From NCBI GenBank assembly GCA_001603335.1, contig LUYR01000051.1:1-5720 (forward strand): DNA of 5,720 nucleotides, read 5' to 3'. The notes below the pieces were generated by a model. The model searched no databases. It was not told the DNA's origin and saw only the letters and a list, made by a program, of their open reading frames with translations. The DNA is from Rhodospirillales bacterium Alpha_05 (GTDB lineage: Bacteria > Pseudomonadota > Alphaproteobacteria > Rhodospirillales > Rhodospirillaceae). Shown one piece after another: positions 1 through 5,720 of the stretch (positions within the stretch are counted from its first letter, which is position 1; the number at the start of each line of letters is the position of its first letter). Both the position numbers and the translations under genes were made by a program.

Positions 1-628
1 CGGCGAGGTCGCGCAGCGCGGTGGCCGAGGCCGAGGGGATGGTGCCGCCCTGGAGCACGTGCTCGGGGGCGAACAGCGCCCACACCGGCGCCTGGTTGCC
101 GCGGTGCATCCGCGCGACGTCGGCGGCGGCAAGGCCCGACATGATCGCCGTGGGCGACTTGTCGCAGCCCGCGAGCACATAGGCGGCGTGGTAGGAGTGA
201 CCCTCGAAGGTGATGTTGACGCAGGCCGCGGTGGTGTTGCGCGAGGAGAGCGAATAGCTCTGGCCGATGTTGTTCTGCGCGGTGCCGTCGCAGATCACCG
301 GCACCGCGAAGGCGAACGGCACGCCGCCGTTCTGCCAGATCCGCGCCGCCGCCATCAGCGCGTGGCCACGGTCGAGGAGGTGGGCCGGGTGGTCGGTGGG
401 GCCCAAAATGATCGCGACGCGTGGGCAGTCGTCGCGCAGGCGCGCCACCACCTCCTTCATCGTCACGTCGCCGAGCACCGCAAGCGGCGACTCCGGCGGC
501 AGTTCCGCCTTCGCGTCGCCAAGAAGCTTCAACACCGTGATTGGCTGGTTGGCGAGGCCCTGGATGCAATCACGGTAAGGATTATGAACCTCCTCGATCA
601 CCGGGAGGGTATTCTTACGCACTACCAT
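1..628 (-). CDS. IlvD/Edd-family sugar-acid dehydratase, N-terminal part (runs off left edge)
   Basis: This is the first 209 codons of a dehydratase of the IlvD/Edd family, whose members use an Fe-S cluster to remove water from dihydroxy acids or aldonates such as arabonate, xylonate and 6-phosphogluconate. Visible marks are ICDGTAQNN (C113), a following SLSSRNTTA segment (127-135) matching the family's SLPSRE region, and [11 protein letters not shown] (C155), the family's GCDK cluster motif. The segment that usually reads TPCNxHL or VPGHxHL reads TDHPAHL (residues 78-84), with no cysteine. A cysteine sits instead in the CDG motif, as I recall for the YjhG/YagF-type xylonate dehydratases. About 70 residues precede the core, more than usual. 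The ATG at 628 has GGGAG 9 bases upstream and overlaps the dgoD end by 7 bases; the in-frame GTG at 622 is an alternative start. The family call is confident, but the substrate is unknown. Genes upstream in the operon suggest an aldonate. The C-terminal two thirds lies outside the window. Confidence 0.85.
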   Translation of the reverse strand, partial: MVVRKNTLPVIEEVHNPYRDCIQGLANQPITVLKLLGDAKAELPPESPLAVLGDVTMKEVVARLRDDCPRVAIILGPTDHPAHLLDRGHALMAAARIWQNGGVPFAFAVPVICDGTAQNNIGQSYSLSSRNTTAACVNITFEGHSYHAAYVLAGCDKSPTAIMSGLAAADVARMHRGNQAPVWALFAPEHVLQGGTIPSASATALRDLA

Positions 629-1770
629 TCGGAGACGCTCCCGTCCGCATGGCGCCATTCCGGGTTCCGCCAGCGGTGACCGGTCTTGGCGCGTTCGATG
701 ACGAAGTCCTCGTTGATTTCGACGCCGAGGCCCGGCCGGTCAAGGAGCGGCAGGTAACCATTTTCGATTTTGAGCGGGGCGGGGTCGACGAGGTAGTCGA
801 GCACGTCGTTGTCCCGGTTGTAGTGGATGCCCATGCTCTGTTCCTGGATGAACGCATTGTGCGAGACGAAATCCACGTGCAGGCACGAGGCGAGCGCGAT
901 CGGTCCGAGCGGGCAGTGCGGCGCGAGGGCGACGTCGTAGGTTTCGGCCAGGGTCGCGATCTTGCGGCCCTCGGTGATGCCGCCGCAGTGGCTGATGTCG
1001 GGCTGGATGATGTCCACCATCCGCGCTTCCATGATCGGGCGGAAGTCGGTGCGGGTGAACATCCGCTCGCCGGTCGCGATCGGGTAGCCGAGGCCCGAGG
1101 CGATCTGCGGCAGGCAGTGGAGCTGCTCGGCGAGCACCGGCTCCTCCACGAACATCGGGTGGAAGGGTTCGAGTTCCTTCAACAGCGCCTTCGCCATCGG
1201 GCGGTGGACGCGGCCGTGGAAGTCGATGGCGATGCCGACGTCCGGCCCGACCGCGGCGCGGGCTTCGGCCACCCGCGCCACCGCGTCGTCGACCTTGGCG
1301 TGGGAATCGACGATCTGGAGTTCCGGCGTGCCGTTCATCTTGAACGCGGTGAAGCCCTTCGCCACCACTTCCGCCGCCTGACGGCCGACGTCGTTGGGGC
1401 GGTCGCCGCCGATCCAGCAGTACATCCGCATTTTGTCGCGCACCGCACCGCCGAGGAGTTCATGCACCGGCACGCCGAGGGCCTTGCCCTTGATGTCCCA
1501 GAGCGCCTGGTCGATGCCCGCGATCGCCGACATCAGGATCGGCCCGCCGCGATAGAAGCCGCCGCGGTAGAGGGTCTGCCAGATGTCCTCGATGCGGCGC
1601 GGGTCGCGGCCGATCAGGTAGTCGGCGAACTCGAGGACCGCCGCCTCGACGGTGGCGGCGCGGCCCTCGAGCACCGGCTCGCCCCAGCCGGAAATCCCTT
1701 CGTCGGTCTCGATTTTCAAGAAGCACCAGCGCGGCGGAACCAGCCAAGTCTGCAAACGGGTAATCTTCAT
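622..1770 (-). CDS. dgoD: D-galactonate dehydratase (enolase superfamily)
   Basis: A cytoplasmic Mg-dependent dehydratase that converts D-galactonate to 2-keto-3-deoxy-D-galactonate, the first step of the De Ley-Doudoroff-type galactonate pathway. The protein is 382 residues, the same length as E. coli DgoD as I recall it, and it aligns with that protein from end to end. Shared stretches include the N-terminal [14 protein letters not shown], the [20 protein letters not shown] segment (72-91), [12 protein letters not shown] (283-294), and [10 protein letters not shown] (309-318). The expected active-site residues are all at the expected positions: metal ligands D183, E209 and E235, catalytic H185 and H285, and E310. 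An N-terminal capping domain (about 1-115) is followed by the TIM barrel and a C-terminal return strand. The ATG has GGAG 7 bases upstream. It lies 41 bases after dctM and overlaps the next gene by 7 bases, so it is co-transcribed with the transporter. Other acid-sugar dehydratases of this superfamily are possible but less likely given the full-length match. Confidence 0.93.
   Translation of the reverse strand: MKITRLQTWLVPPRWCFLKIETDEGISGWGEPVLEGRAATVEAAVLEFADYLIGRDPRRIEDIWQTLYRGGFYRGGPILMSAIAGIDQALWDIKGKALGVPVHELLGGAVRDKMRMYCWIGGDRPNDVGRQAAEVVAKGFTAFKMNGTPELQIVDSHAKVDDAVARVAEARAAVGPDVGIAIDFHGRVHRPMAKALLKELEPFHPMFVEEPVLAEQLHCLPQIASGLGYPIATGERMFTRTDFRPIMEARMVDIIQPDISHCGGITEGRKIATLAETYDVALAPHCPLGPIALASCLHVDFVSHNAFIQEQSMGIHYNRDNDVLDYLVDPAPLKIENGYLPLLDRPGLGVEINEDFVIERAKTGHRWRNPEWRHADGSVSEW
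638..642 (-). promoter_or_regulatory. Ribosome binding site of the IlvD/Edd-family gene
   Basis: GGGAG on the minus strand lies 9 bases before the ATG at 628, inside the end of dgoD. It favours that ATG over the in-frame GTG at 622, which would be 15 bases away. Confidence 0.6.
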
Positions 1771-1811
1771 TTTCGAACTCCGAAACCGAACTTAAGGGGA
1801 CAACGCCGGGG

Positions 1812-3143
1812 TCAGTGGTTGAGCGGCCACATCACCATGTTGGGGAAGGCGAGGATCAGGCCAAGGACCACCAACTGCATGACGATGAACGGCAGCAAGG
1901 ATTGGAAGATGTGCTTCAAGGTGATGCCGGGCGGGGCCACGCCTTTGAGGTAGAAGGCGGCGGGGCCGAACGGCGGCGAGAGGAAGCTCATCTGCATATT
2001 GACGCAGAACAGGATGCCGAACCAGATCGGACTGAAGCCCAGCTGGATCACGATCGGCACGAAGATCGGCAGGGTCAGCATCGCGATGCCGATCCAGTCG
2101 AGGAACATGCCGAGGATGATCAGGATGAACTGCATCACCATGATGATCACGATCGGCGGCGCGTCGATGCCGAGGATGGTGGCGGAGACGAAGCGGTTGC
2201 CGCCCATCAGGTTGTAGACGCCGACGAGGGTGGCCGCGCCGATGCCGATCCAGATGATCATGCCGCAGGTGGTGATCGTCTGCATGCAGGCTTCGTGGAC
2301 GAGCTTGGCGTTGAGCTCGCGGCGGATCGCGGTGGCGAGCAGCACGCCCATCACGCCCATCGAGGCGGCCTCGGTGACCGAGGCGATGCCGGCGTAGATC
2401 GTGCCCAGAACCATGAAGGCGATCGCGGCGGGCATCACCACCGACTTCACCGCCTCGATCCGCTGCGCGCGGCGTTCCTCGGGCGGCGGCAGTTCCATGC
2501 GCGGCGCGAGCGAGGGATTGAGCAGGCAGCGGCCGAGGACGTAGGCGGCATAGAGGCCGGCGAGGATGGTGCCGGGGGTGAACGCGGCGGCGAACAGGTC
2601 GGCGATCGAGACCGAGGCCATCAGGCCGTAGATGATCAGCACGATCGACGGCGGGATCATCGTGCCGAGGGAGCCCGAGGCGCAGACGATGCCGATCGAG
2701 AGATTGCGGTCGTAGCCGAGGCGCAGCATCTGCGGCAGGGCGAGGATGCCCAGGAGCACGATTTCGCCGCCGATGATCCCCGACATGGTGGCGAGGAAGA
2801 AGCCGACCACCAGGGTCTGGAGCGCAACGCCGCCCGGCATCCGCCCGGCCAGAACGCGCATGCCGTTGAACAGGTCCTTGGCGATGCCCGATCTGTCGAG
2901 CAGGGATGCCATGAACACGAACATCGGCACCGCGACCAATGAATACTCGGTGATGAAGCCGTAGACCCGGCTGATCACCAGCGGGATCGCGTTCGGGCCG
3001 AACCAGCCGACGGTGAAGATCAGCGCCACCAGACCGGTGACGAACGCGAGCGGCAGGCCGGTGACCAGCAGCAGGAAGATGCTGCCGACGAGCACGTAGG
3101 TGCCCCACTCGATGCCCATCGCTTGAAGGCCGAGACCGCCCAT
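1812..3143 (-). CDS. dctM: TRAP transporter large membrane subunit (DctM type)
   Basis: The large integral-membrane subunit of a TRAP transporter, which carries substrate across the inner membrane using the sodium gradient after delivery by the binding protein. It is 443 residues, normal for the family, and strongly hydrophobic, with roughly a dozen membrane segments from about residue 14 to 436. Family motifs are visible: FVFMASLLDRSGIA (75-88), GSLGTMIPPSIVLIIYG (157-173), VTEAASMG (256-263), a MFLDW segment (346-350), and LSPPFGPAAFYLKGVAPPGIT (388-408), typical of the C-terminal half. I chose the ATG at 3143 because AAGGAGG lies 7 bases upstream and it follows the dctQ stop by 2 bases. 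The in-frame ATG at 3119 (protein starting MGIEWG) lacks a comparable ribosome site. Translation is probably coupled to dctQ. The sequence style is of the group often annotated as mannitol/chloroaromatic or 2-oxoacid TRAP systems, so the membrane subunits alone do not identify the substrate. Confidence 0.93.
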   Translation of the reverse strand: MGGLGLQAMGIEWGTYVLVGSIFLLLVTGLPLAFVTGLVALIFTVGWFGPNAIPLVISRVYGFITEYSLVAVPMFVFMASLLDRSGIAKDLFNGMRVLAGRMPGGVALQTLVVGFFLATMSGIIGGEIVLLGILALPQMLRLGYDRNLSIGIVCASGSLGTMIPPSIVLIIYGLMASVSIADLFAAAFTPGTILAGLYAAYVLGRCLLNPSLAPRMELPPPEERRAQRIEAVKSVVMPAAIAFMVLGTIYAGIASVTEAASMGVMGVLLATAIRRELNAKLVHEACMQTITTCGMIIWIGIGAATLVGVYNLMGGNRFVSATILGIDAPPIVIIMVMQFILIILGMFLDWIGIAMLTLPIFVPIVIQLGFSPIWFGILFCVNMQMSFLSPPFGPAAFYLKGVAPPGITLKHIFQSLLPFIVMQLVVLGLILAFPNMVMWPLNH

Positions 3144-3145
3144 GA

Positions 3146-3727
3146 TCAGGCCTCCTTCTTGGAATTGGAAACCGCCTGGATCGCCTGGATCAGGTGGAGA
3201 ATGGTCTGCACGGTCATCACCAGGAGGGCGACCATGATGATGCCCTTGGTGAGGGTCGGGAACGGCGGGTTCCAGCTCGTGCCCGAGCGCTCCACCGTCC
3301 ACGCGCCGAACGGATCGTGGGAGGAGCGCCAGAACAACGTGTAGGCCGCGTAGCTCATCCCGCCGCAGAAGCCGAGGGCGATGATCTCGTTCATCACGTC
3401 GAGCCAGTTGCGGAACTTGGTGCCGACGGTGTCGTAGAGGATGCGCACGCGGATGTGCTTGTTCCGCGCCAGCGCCACCGGGCCGCCGACGGAGAACATC
3501 ACCGCGATCAGGAATACCGTGGTTTCGTGCACCCACGAGGTCGGGCTGTCGAAGACGTAGCGGGAAATCACCTCGCCGACGCTGATCAGCATCGAGATGA
3601 ACACCAGCCACGAGAAGCTCTTGCCGACCCACTCGACGGCGGCATCCAGGCGGTTGGCGATCTCGCCTTCGCTCACGTGGCGCTCGGGCGGGGATTCGGG
3701 ATTTGGGATGGTGGGGTCTAGCGACAT
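3146..3727 (-). CDS. dctQ: TRAP transporter small membrane subunit (DctQ type)
   Basis: The small membrane subunit of the TRAP transporter, which pairs with DctM in the inner membrane and supports it as a scaffold. It has 193 residues with four predicted membrane segments at about 35-57, 67-87, 109-132 and 159-183, the standard DctQ topology. The DctQ signature RYVFDSPTSWVHE (56-68) and the NKHIRV loop (89-94) are present. A periplasmic stretch reading ERSGTSWNPPFP (146-157) is typical of this DctQ group. The N-terminal 30 residues are polar and proline-rich, ahead of an amphipathic stretch. The start ATG has only a modest site, GAGG, 8 bases upstream, and that site could be masked by an alternative RNA fold (see the stem-loop entry). 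It follows dctP by 94 bases and precedes dctM by 2. No other function is likely. Confidence 0.92.
   Translation of the reverse strand: MSLDPTIPNPESPPERHVSEGEIANRLDAAVEWVGKSFSWLVFISMLISVGEVISRYVFDSPTSWVHETTVFLIAVMFSVGGPVALARNKHIRVRILYDTVGTKFRNWLDVMNEIIALGFCGGMSYAAYTLFWRSSHDPFGAWTVERSGTSWNPPFPTLTKGIIMVALLVMTVQTILHLIQAIQAVSNSKKEA
3151..3157 (-). promoter_or_regulatory. Strong ribosome binding site of dctM
   Basis: AAGGAGG on the minus strand, within the last codons of dctQ, lies 7 bases before the ATG at 3143. It is the best Shine-Dalgarno sequence in the window and decides between the ATG at 3143 and the in-frame ATG at 3119. Confidence 0.85.
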
Positions 3728-3755
3728 GAAACGGGCCTCGGGGCTGGGAGACGGG

Positions 3756-3787
3756 CCGGGGCTCGGGCAGCTTGCCCGAGGCCCCGG
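3756..3787 (-). promoter_or_regulatory. Intercistronic GC-rich stem-loop between dctP and dctQ
   Basis: Left arm 3756-3769 and right arm 3773-3787 pair over 14 base pairs with one bulged base and a 3-base loop. It sits mid-way in the 94-base gap after the dctP stop. No run of U follows it on the transcript side, so it is not a classic terminator. A structure like this often protects the upstream message from 3' exonucleases or lowers readthrough, letting the binding protein be made in excess over the membrane subunits. The right arm can instead pair with 3733-3742, which contains the dctQ ribosome site. A small extra hairpin (GGCT, four A, AGCC on the plus strand, 3804-3815) lies right after the dctP stop. 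Confidence 0.6.
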
Positions 3788-3821
3788 TTGGCTTGGTCTG
3801 GCGGGCTAAAAAGCCAGCCGA

Positions 3822-4844
3822 TTACAGCATGTTGCGGTCGCCCATGAACTTGGTGACCGAGTCGAAGACCTTGCCGCACATGTCGTTCTTCTTCGCCCAC
3901 ACGGCCCATTCCTTCTGGGCGATCTGGCGGAACTTCTTGCGCTCTTCCTGCGACATGTCGACGAGGTGGATGTTCGGGTCCTTCTTCGCTTCCGCGACGG
4001 CGGCGATGTCGAGCTTCTTCAGCTTGAAGACGAGGTCATAGGCGAGCTTGTCGGTGGCGGTGCTGAGGATCGCCTTCAGGTCTTCCGGCAGGCCGTCCCA
4101 AATCTTCTTGTTGATCGAGACGTCGACCATCGGCAGCGAGTGGAAGCCCGGATAGGACGGGTAGTTGGCGAACTTGTGCAGGCCCTGCGCCTGGTTGGTG
4201 GCGAACACGGTGTAGTCGGCGGCGTCGATCACGCCCTTTTCGAGCGCGGTGTAGACTTCCGAACCCGGCAGGTTCACCGGCGCGGCGCCGGCCTTGGCGA
4301 AGATCTCGTAGACCATGCCTTCCGGTGCGCGGATCTTCAGGCCCTTCATGTCGGCGACGGTGTTCAGGGGCTTCTTCGACGGCAGGGATTCAAGCCCGGT
4401 CGCGGCGGCGCCGATGAGGTGCAGGCCGTAGGGTTCGACGAGTTGGTTGTAGAGCGCTTCGCCGCCGCCGACCTTCATGTATTCGAGGAATTCGAGCGGG
4501 TTGCCCCAAGCGCCGACGAGGTTGCCGAGCATCGAGAAGGCCGGGTTGATGCCGGAGAAGTAGCTCGGGTCGGTCATGTGGCCCTGCAGGATGCCGGAGC
4601 CGACGGCGTCCAGCGTCTGGTTGTGCGGCACCACCGCGCCGGTCGGCAGGATCTCGATCTTGATCCGTCCGCCCGACATCGTGGCGACGTTCTGGGCCCA
4701 TTCCTGCTTGTACTTGAAGGTGGGCTCGCCTGCGGTTTCCGAGGTCTGGAAGGTCCATTCGTACTGCGCGGCTGCGGCGGCGCCGGTCATCATGACCATG
4801 CCCACGGCGGCACCCATAAGGCGCGTCACGGTCTTGCCAATCAT
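3822..4844 (-). CDS. dctP: TRAP transporter periplasmic substrate-binding protein (DctP family)
   Basis: The periplasmic receptor that captures a carboxylate and hands it to DctQM. The 340-residue protein starts with a Sec signal peptide: basic MIGKTVTRLM, a hydrophobic core to about residue 20, and an alanine run giving likely cleavage near residue 25-26, just before QYEW. There is no lipobox cysteine, so it should be soluble. The family's conserved arginine, which binds the substrate carboxylate, is R172 in KGLKIRAPEG. GVIDAADYTVFATN (204-217) and GLHKFANYPSYPGFH (221-235) mark the second lobe and resemble the TakP-like DctP subgroup, which includes 2-oxoacid binders. The start is the ATG at 4844, with AGGAG 8 bases upstream. 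It overlaps the regulator's stop as ATGA. The reading frame stays open further upstream, but that part lies inside the regulator gene and is not coding in this frame. Position next to dgoD suggests galactonate or a related aldonate; the sequence alone would equally allow another hydroxy or keto acid. Confidence 0.94.
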   Translation of the reverse strand: MIGKTVTRLMGAAVGMVMMTGAAAAAQYEWTFQTSETAGEPTFKYKQEWAQNVATMSGGRIKIEILPTGAVVPHNQTLDAVGSGILQGHMTDPSYFSGINPAFSMLGNLVGAWGNPLEFLEYMKVGGGEALYNQLVEPYGLHLIGAAATGLESLPSKKPLNTVADMKGLKIRAPEGMVYEIFAKAGAAPVNLPGSEVYTALEKGVIDAADYTVFATNQAQGLHKFANYPSYPGFHSLPMVDVSINKKIWDGLPEDLKAILSTATDKLAYDLVFKLKKLDIAAVAEAKKDPNIHLVDMSQEERKKFRQIAQKEWAVWAKKNDMCGKVFDSVTKFMGDRNML

Positions 4845-5647
4845 CGAACGATCTCCTGTTTTTTTGGGGAAAACCCTGCACGAAACTCTTGCGCGTCGGA
4901 GGCGTCGTGCGCGCCCTTCCTCCCGAGGTCGGCGGCGGTGCGGTTCATCACCTGCACCGCGGCGCTGGATGCCGCCTCCGCCTGGCGGAGACGGATGCAT
5001 TCCATCAGGGCCTTGTGCCGCCGGAGCGTGTCGTTGAGCTCGGCGGCCGAGGCGTTGGTCTTGCGGACGATCAGCTGGATCGAGGGGCGGAGGATGTGCG
5101 CCAACTGCGCCCAGATGATGTTGTGGGTGGCGCGGTAGATCGCGGTGTGGAAGGCGACGTCGGCGTCGTCCAGCGCCTGCTGGTCGAACACCCGGCCGTC
5201 GATCGCGTTCACCGCGTGCTCCATGCCGAAGTAGGCCTCCTCGATCGCGGCGAGGTCGCGCGCCGAGGCGCGGGTCGCGGCGATGGTGGCGATCAACGGC
5301 TCCACGGTCTGGCGGAACTCGAACACCTCGTTGAGGAACTCGGTGTTGGGCGCGGCGTAGTCGACCATCCAGCCGGTCACCACCGGGTCGAGCATGTTCC
5401 AGTCGCGATATTCGGAAACCACCGTGCCCTGGCCGGTGTAGCGCCGGACGATGCCGAGCGAGACCAGGATCTGCAACCCGGCGCGCACCGAAACCCGGCT
5501 GATCGCGAAGGTGTGGGTGAGCTCGGTTTCCTTCGGCAGCAGATCGCCCGGCTTGTAGAAGCCCGAGAACAAATCCCGCGCGAGGCGTTCGGCGACTTGC
5601 TTGCCGAGATCGCGTCCCTTCACTGCCTTGGTGCCGCGGAGCGTCAT
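4841..5647 (-). CDS. GntR-family transcriptional regulator, FadR subfamily (DgoR-like)
   Basis: A DNA-binding repressor or regulator of 268 residues. The N-terminal winged helix-turn-helix spans about 12-80, with GDLLPKETEL, the recognition region ISRVSVRAGLQILVSLGIV (49-67) and the wing GQGTVV (72-77). An all-helical FCD ligand-binding domain follows (about 105-240). Metal-site residues D163 and H167 (DVAFH) and H211 (RRHKAL) are present. The usual third histidine near 235 is missing (VMNRTAADL). From memory, E. coli DgoR shares this loss, and also shares the WNxLDxxVxxW linker (83-93) and the FRxxVEPxIAxxAA helix (111-124). With dgoD in the same operon, a galactonate-type ligand is a reasonable inference. 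The ATG has AGGGA 5 bases upstream. The stop overlaps the dctP start by 4 bases, so regulator and binding protein are translationally coupled. Autoregulation through the palindrome at 5692-5706 is likely. The tail beyond 245 is polar and looks disordered. I leave the symbol blank because orthology to dgoR is not proven. Confidence 0.9.
   Translation of the reverse strand: MTLRGTKAVKGRDLGKQVAERLARDLFSGFYKPGDLLPKETELTHTFAISRVSVRAGLQILVSLGIVRRYTGQGTVVSEYRDWNMLDPVVTGWMVDYAAPNTEFLNEVFEFRQTVEPLIATIAATRASARDLAAIEEAYFGMEHAVNAIDGRVFDQQALDDADVAFHTAIYRATHNIIWAQLAHILRPSIQLIVRKTNASAAELNDTLRRHKALMECIRLRQAEAASSAAVQVMNRTAADLGRKGAHDASDAQEFRAGFSPKKQEIVR
4853..4857 (-). promoter_or_regulatory. Ribosome binding site of dctP, inside the regulator gene
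   Basis: AGGAG on the minus strand lies 8 bases before the dctP ATG and within the last codons of the GntR gene. It fixes the dctP start at 4844 despite the longer open frame upstream. It allows fresh initiation as well as restart by ribosomes ending at the overlapping TGA. Confidence 0.8.
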
Positions 5648-5683
5648 GCTGGTCCCTGCCCGGTGGAGTGGGTTGGATCACCG

Positions 5684-5712
5684 CTTGTAACCCATGTCAT
5701 ACATGGAGGCAA
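5684..5712 (-). promoter_or_regulatory. Probable sigma70-type promoter of the operon
   Basis: Reading the minus strand, TTGCCT (5712-5707) resembles a -35 box and TACAAG (5689-5684) resembles a -10 box (four of six consensus bases), separated by exactly 17 bases. Transcription would begin near 5677, giving a leader of about 30 bases before the regulator's ATG at 5647. It is the only promoter-like sequence found at the head of the unit. The box matches are modest and the window ends 8 bases further upstream, so other upstream elements cannot be seen. Confidence 0.5.
5692..5706. promoter_or_regulatory. Perfect palindrome, likely GntR operator
   Basis: CCATGT-CAT-ACATGG is a perfect inverted repeat with 6-base arms and a 3-base centre. 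It contains GT-N3-AC, the core expected for FadR-subfamily GntR operators. It falls wholly inside the 17-base spacer of the promoter above, so a bound dimer would block RNA polymerase. Flanking GCTTG (5683-5687) and CAAGC (5710-5714) form a second, outer inverted pair that is off-centre by one base. The palindrome itself is directly visible; its recognition by the adjacent regulator is inferred from position and core sequence. Confidence 0.65.
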
Positions 5713-5720
5713 GCATGTCT

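Noticed and set aside
59..679. A plus-strand open frame of 206 codons at the left end
   Set aside because: The minus strand here encodes clear IlvD/Edd motifs (CDG, SLSSR, GCDK) in an uninterrupted frame, so the plus-strand frame is a shadow.
1771..1811. Promoter or terminator between dctM and dgoD
   Set aside because: The 41-base gap holds only the dgoD ribosome site GGAG and a weak 4-bp TTCG/CGAA inverted repeat. I see no -35/-10 pair and no terminator.
541..1953. A long plus-strand open frame of 470 codons opposite dgoD
   Set aside because: It is rich in Arg, Asp, His and Val in the low-complexity way expected of an antisense frame in GC-rich DNA. It has no recognisable domain and lies opposite a gene with every catalytic residue conserved.
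1815..2942. A plus-strand open frame of 375 codons opposite dctM
   Set aside because: Its product is almost all Asp, Glu, His, Arg and Gly, the mirror image of hydrophobic membrane codons. It is a by-product of dctM.
3756..3787. Stem-loop as a rho-independent terminator after dctP
   Set aside because: No U-run follows the stem in the direction of transcription, and dctQ and dctM downstream need readthrough from the same unit.
3718..3909. A minus-strand open frame of 63 codons spanning the dctP-dctQ gap
   Set aside because: It overlaps the 3' end of dctP in another frame and consists of Arg/Pro/Gly-rich sequence from the GC-rich hairpin. It shows no good ribosome site or domain.
3966..5138. 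A plus-strand open frame of 390 codons opposite dctP and the regulator
   Set aside because: It crosses two well-supported minus-strand genes, has no family motif and has biased antisense composition.
4845..5681. Upstream extension of the dctP frame, giving a 619-residue protein
   Set aside because: The added part is out of frame with the GntR gene and has shadow-like composition. The signal peptide and AGGAG fix the start at 4844.
1..5720. CRISPR array, tRNA or rRNA gene, insertion sequence or phage element
   Set aside because: No regularly spaced repeats, tRNA-like cloverleaf, transposase or terminal repeats were found. The window is filled by one metabolic operon.

Overview
The window is GC-rich (over 60% by eye) and compact. 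All genes lie on the minus strand and appear to form one transcription unit running from about position 5680 down past position 1. Codon use, gene style and a TRAP transporter cluster suggest an alphaproteobacterium, but the genus cannot be read from the sequence.

In transcription order (right to left): a promoter with a perfect 15-bp palindrome in its spacer (5684-5712); a FadR-subfamily GntR regulator resembling DgoR (4841-5647); a complete tripartite TRAP transporter made of the periplasmic binding protein DctP (3822-4844), the small membrane subunit DctQ (3146-3727) and the large membrane subunit DctM (1812-3143); a D-galactonate dehydratase of the enolase superfamily, DgoD (622-1770); and the 5' part of an unusual IlvD/Edd-family dehydratase (1-628) that runs off the left edge. 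The last gene starts at position 628 and fills the first 620 bases, which would otherwise look empty.

The genes are tightly coupled. The regulator stop and dctP start share an ATGA overlap, dctQ and dctM are 2 bases apart, and dgoD overlaps the next start by 7 bases. The two larger gaps are 94 bases between dctP and dctQ, which hold a strong GC-rich stem-loop, and 41 bases between dctM and dgoD. No rho-independent terminator is visible inside the unit.

The simplest reading is a sugar-acid utilisation operon. The TRAP system imports an aldonate such as D-galactonate, DgoD dehydrates it to 2-keto-3-deoxy-D-galactonate, and the GntR protein represses its own operon until the substrate or an intermediate appears. 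It is a version of the enterobacterial dgo operon in which the MFS permease DgoT is replaced by a TRAP transporter and a second, non-homologous sugar-acid dehydratase is added. The kinase and aldolase that would complete the pathway are not in the window. DgoD is a firm call. The exact transport substrate, the regulator's ligand and the substrate of the IlvD/Edd protein are inferred from context.
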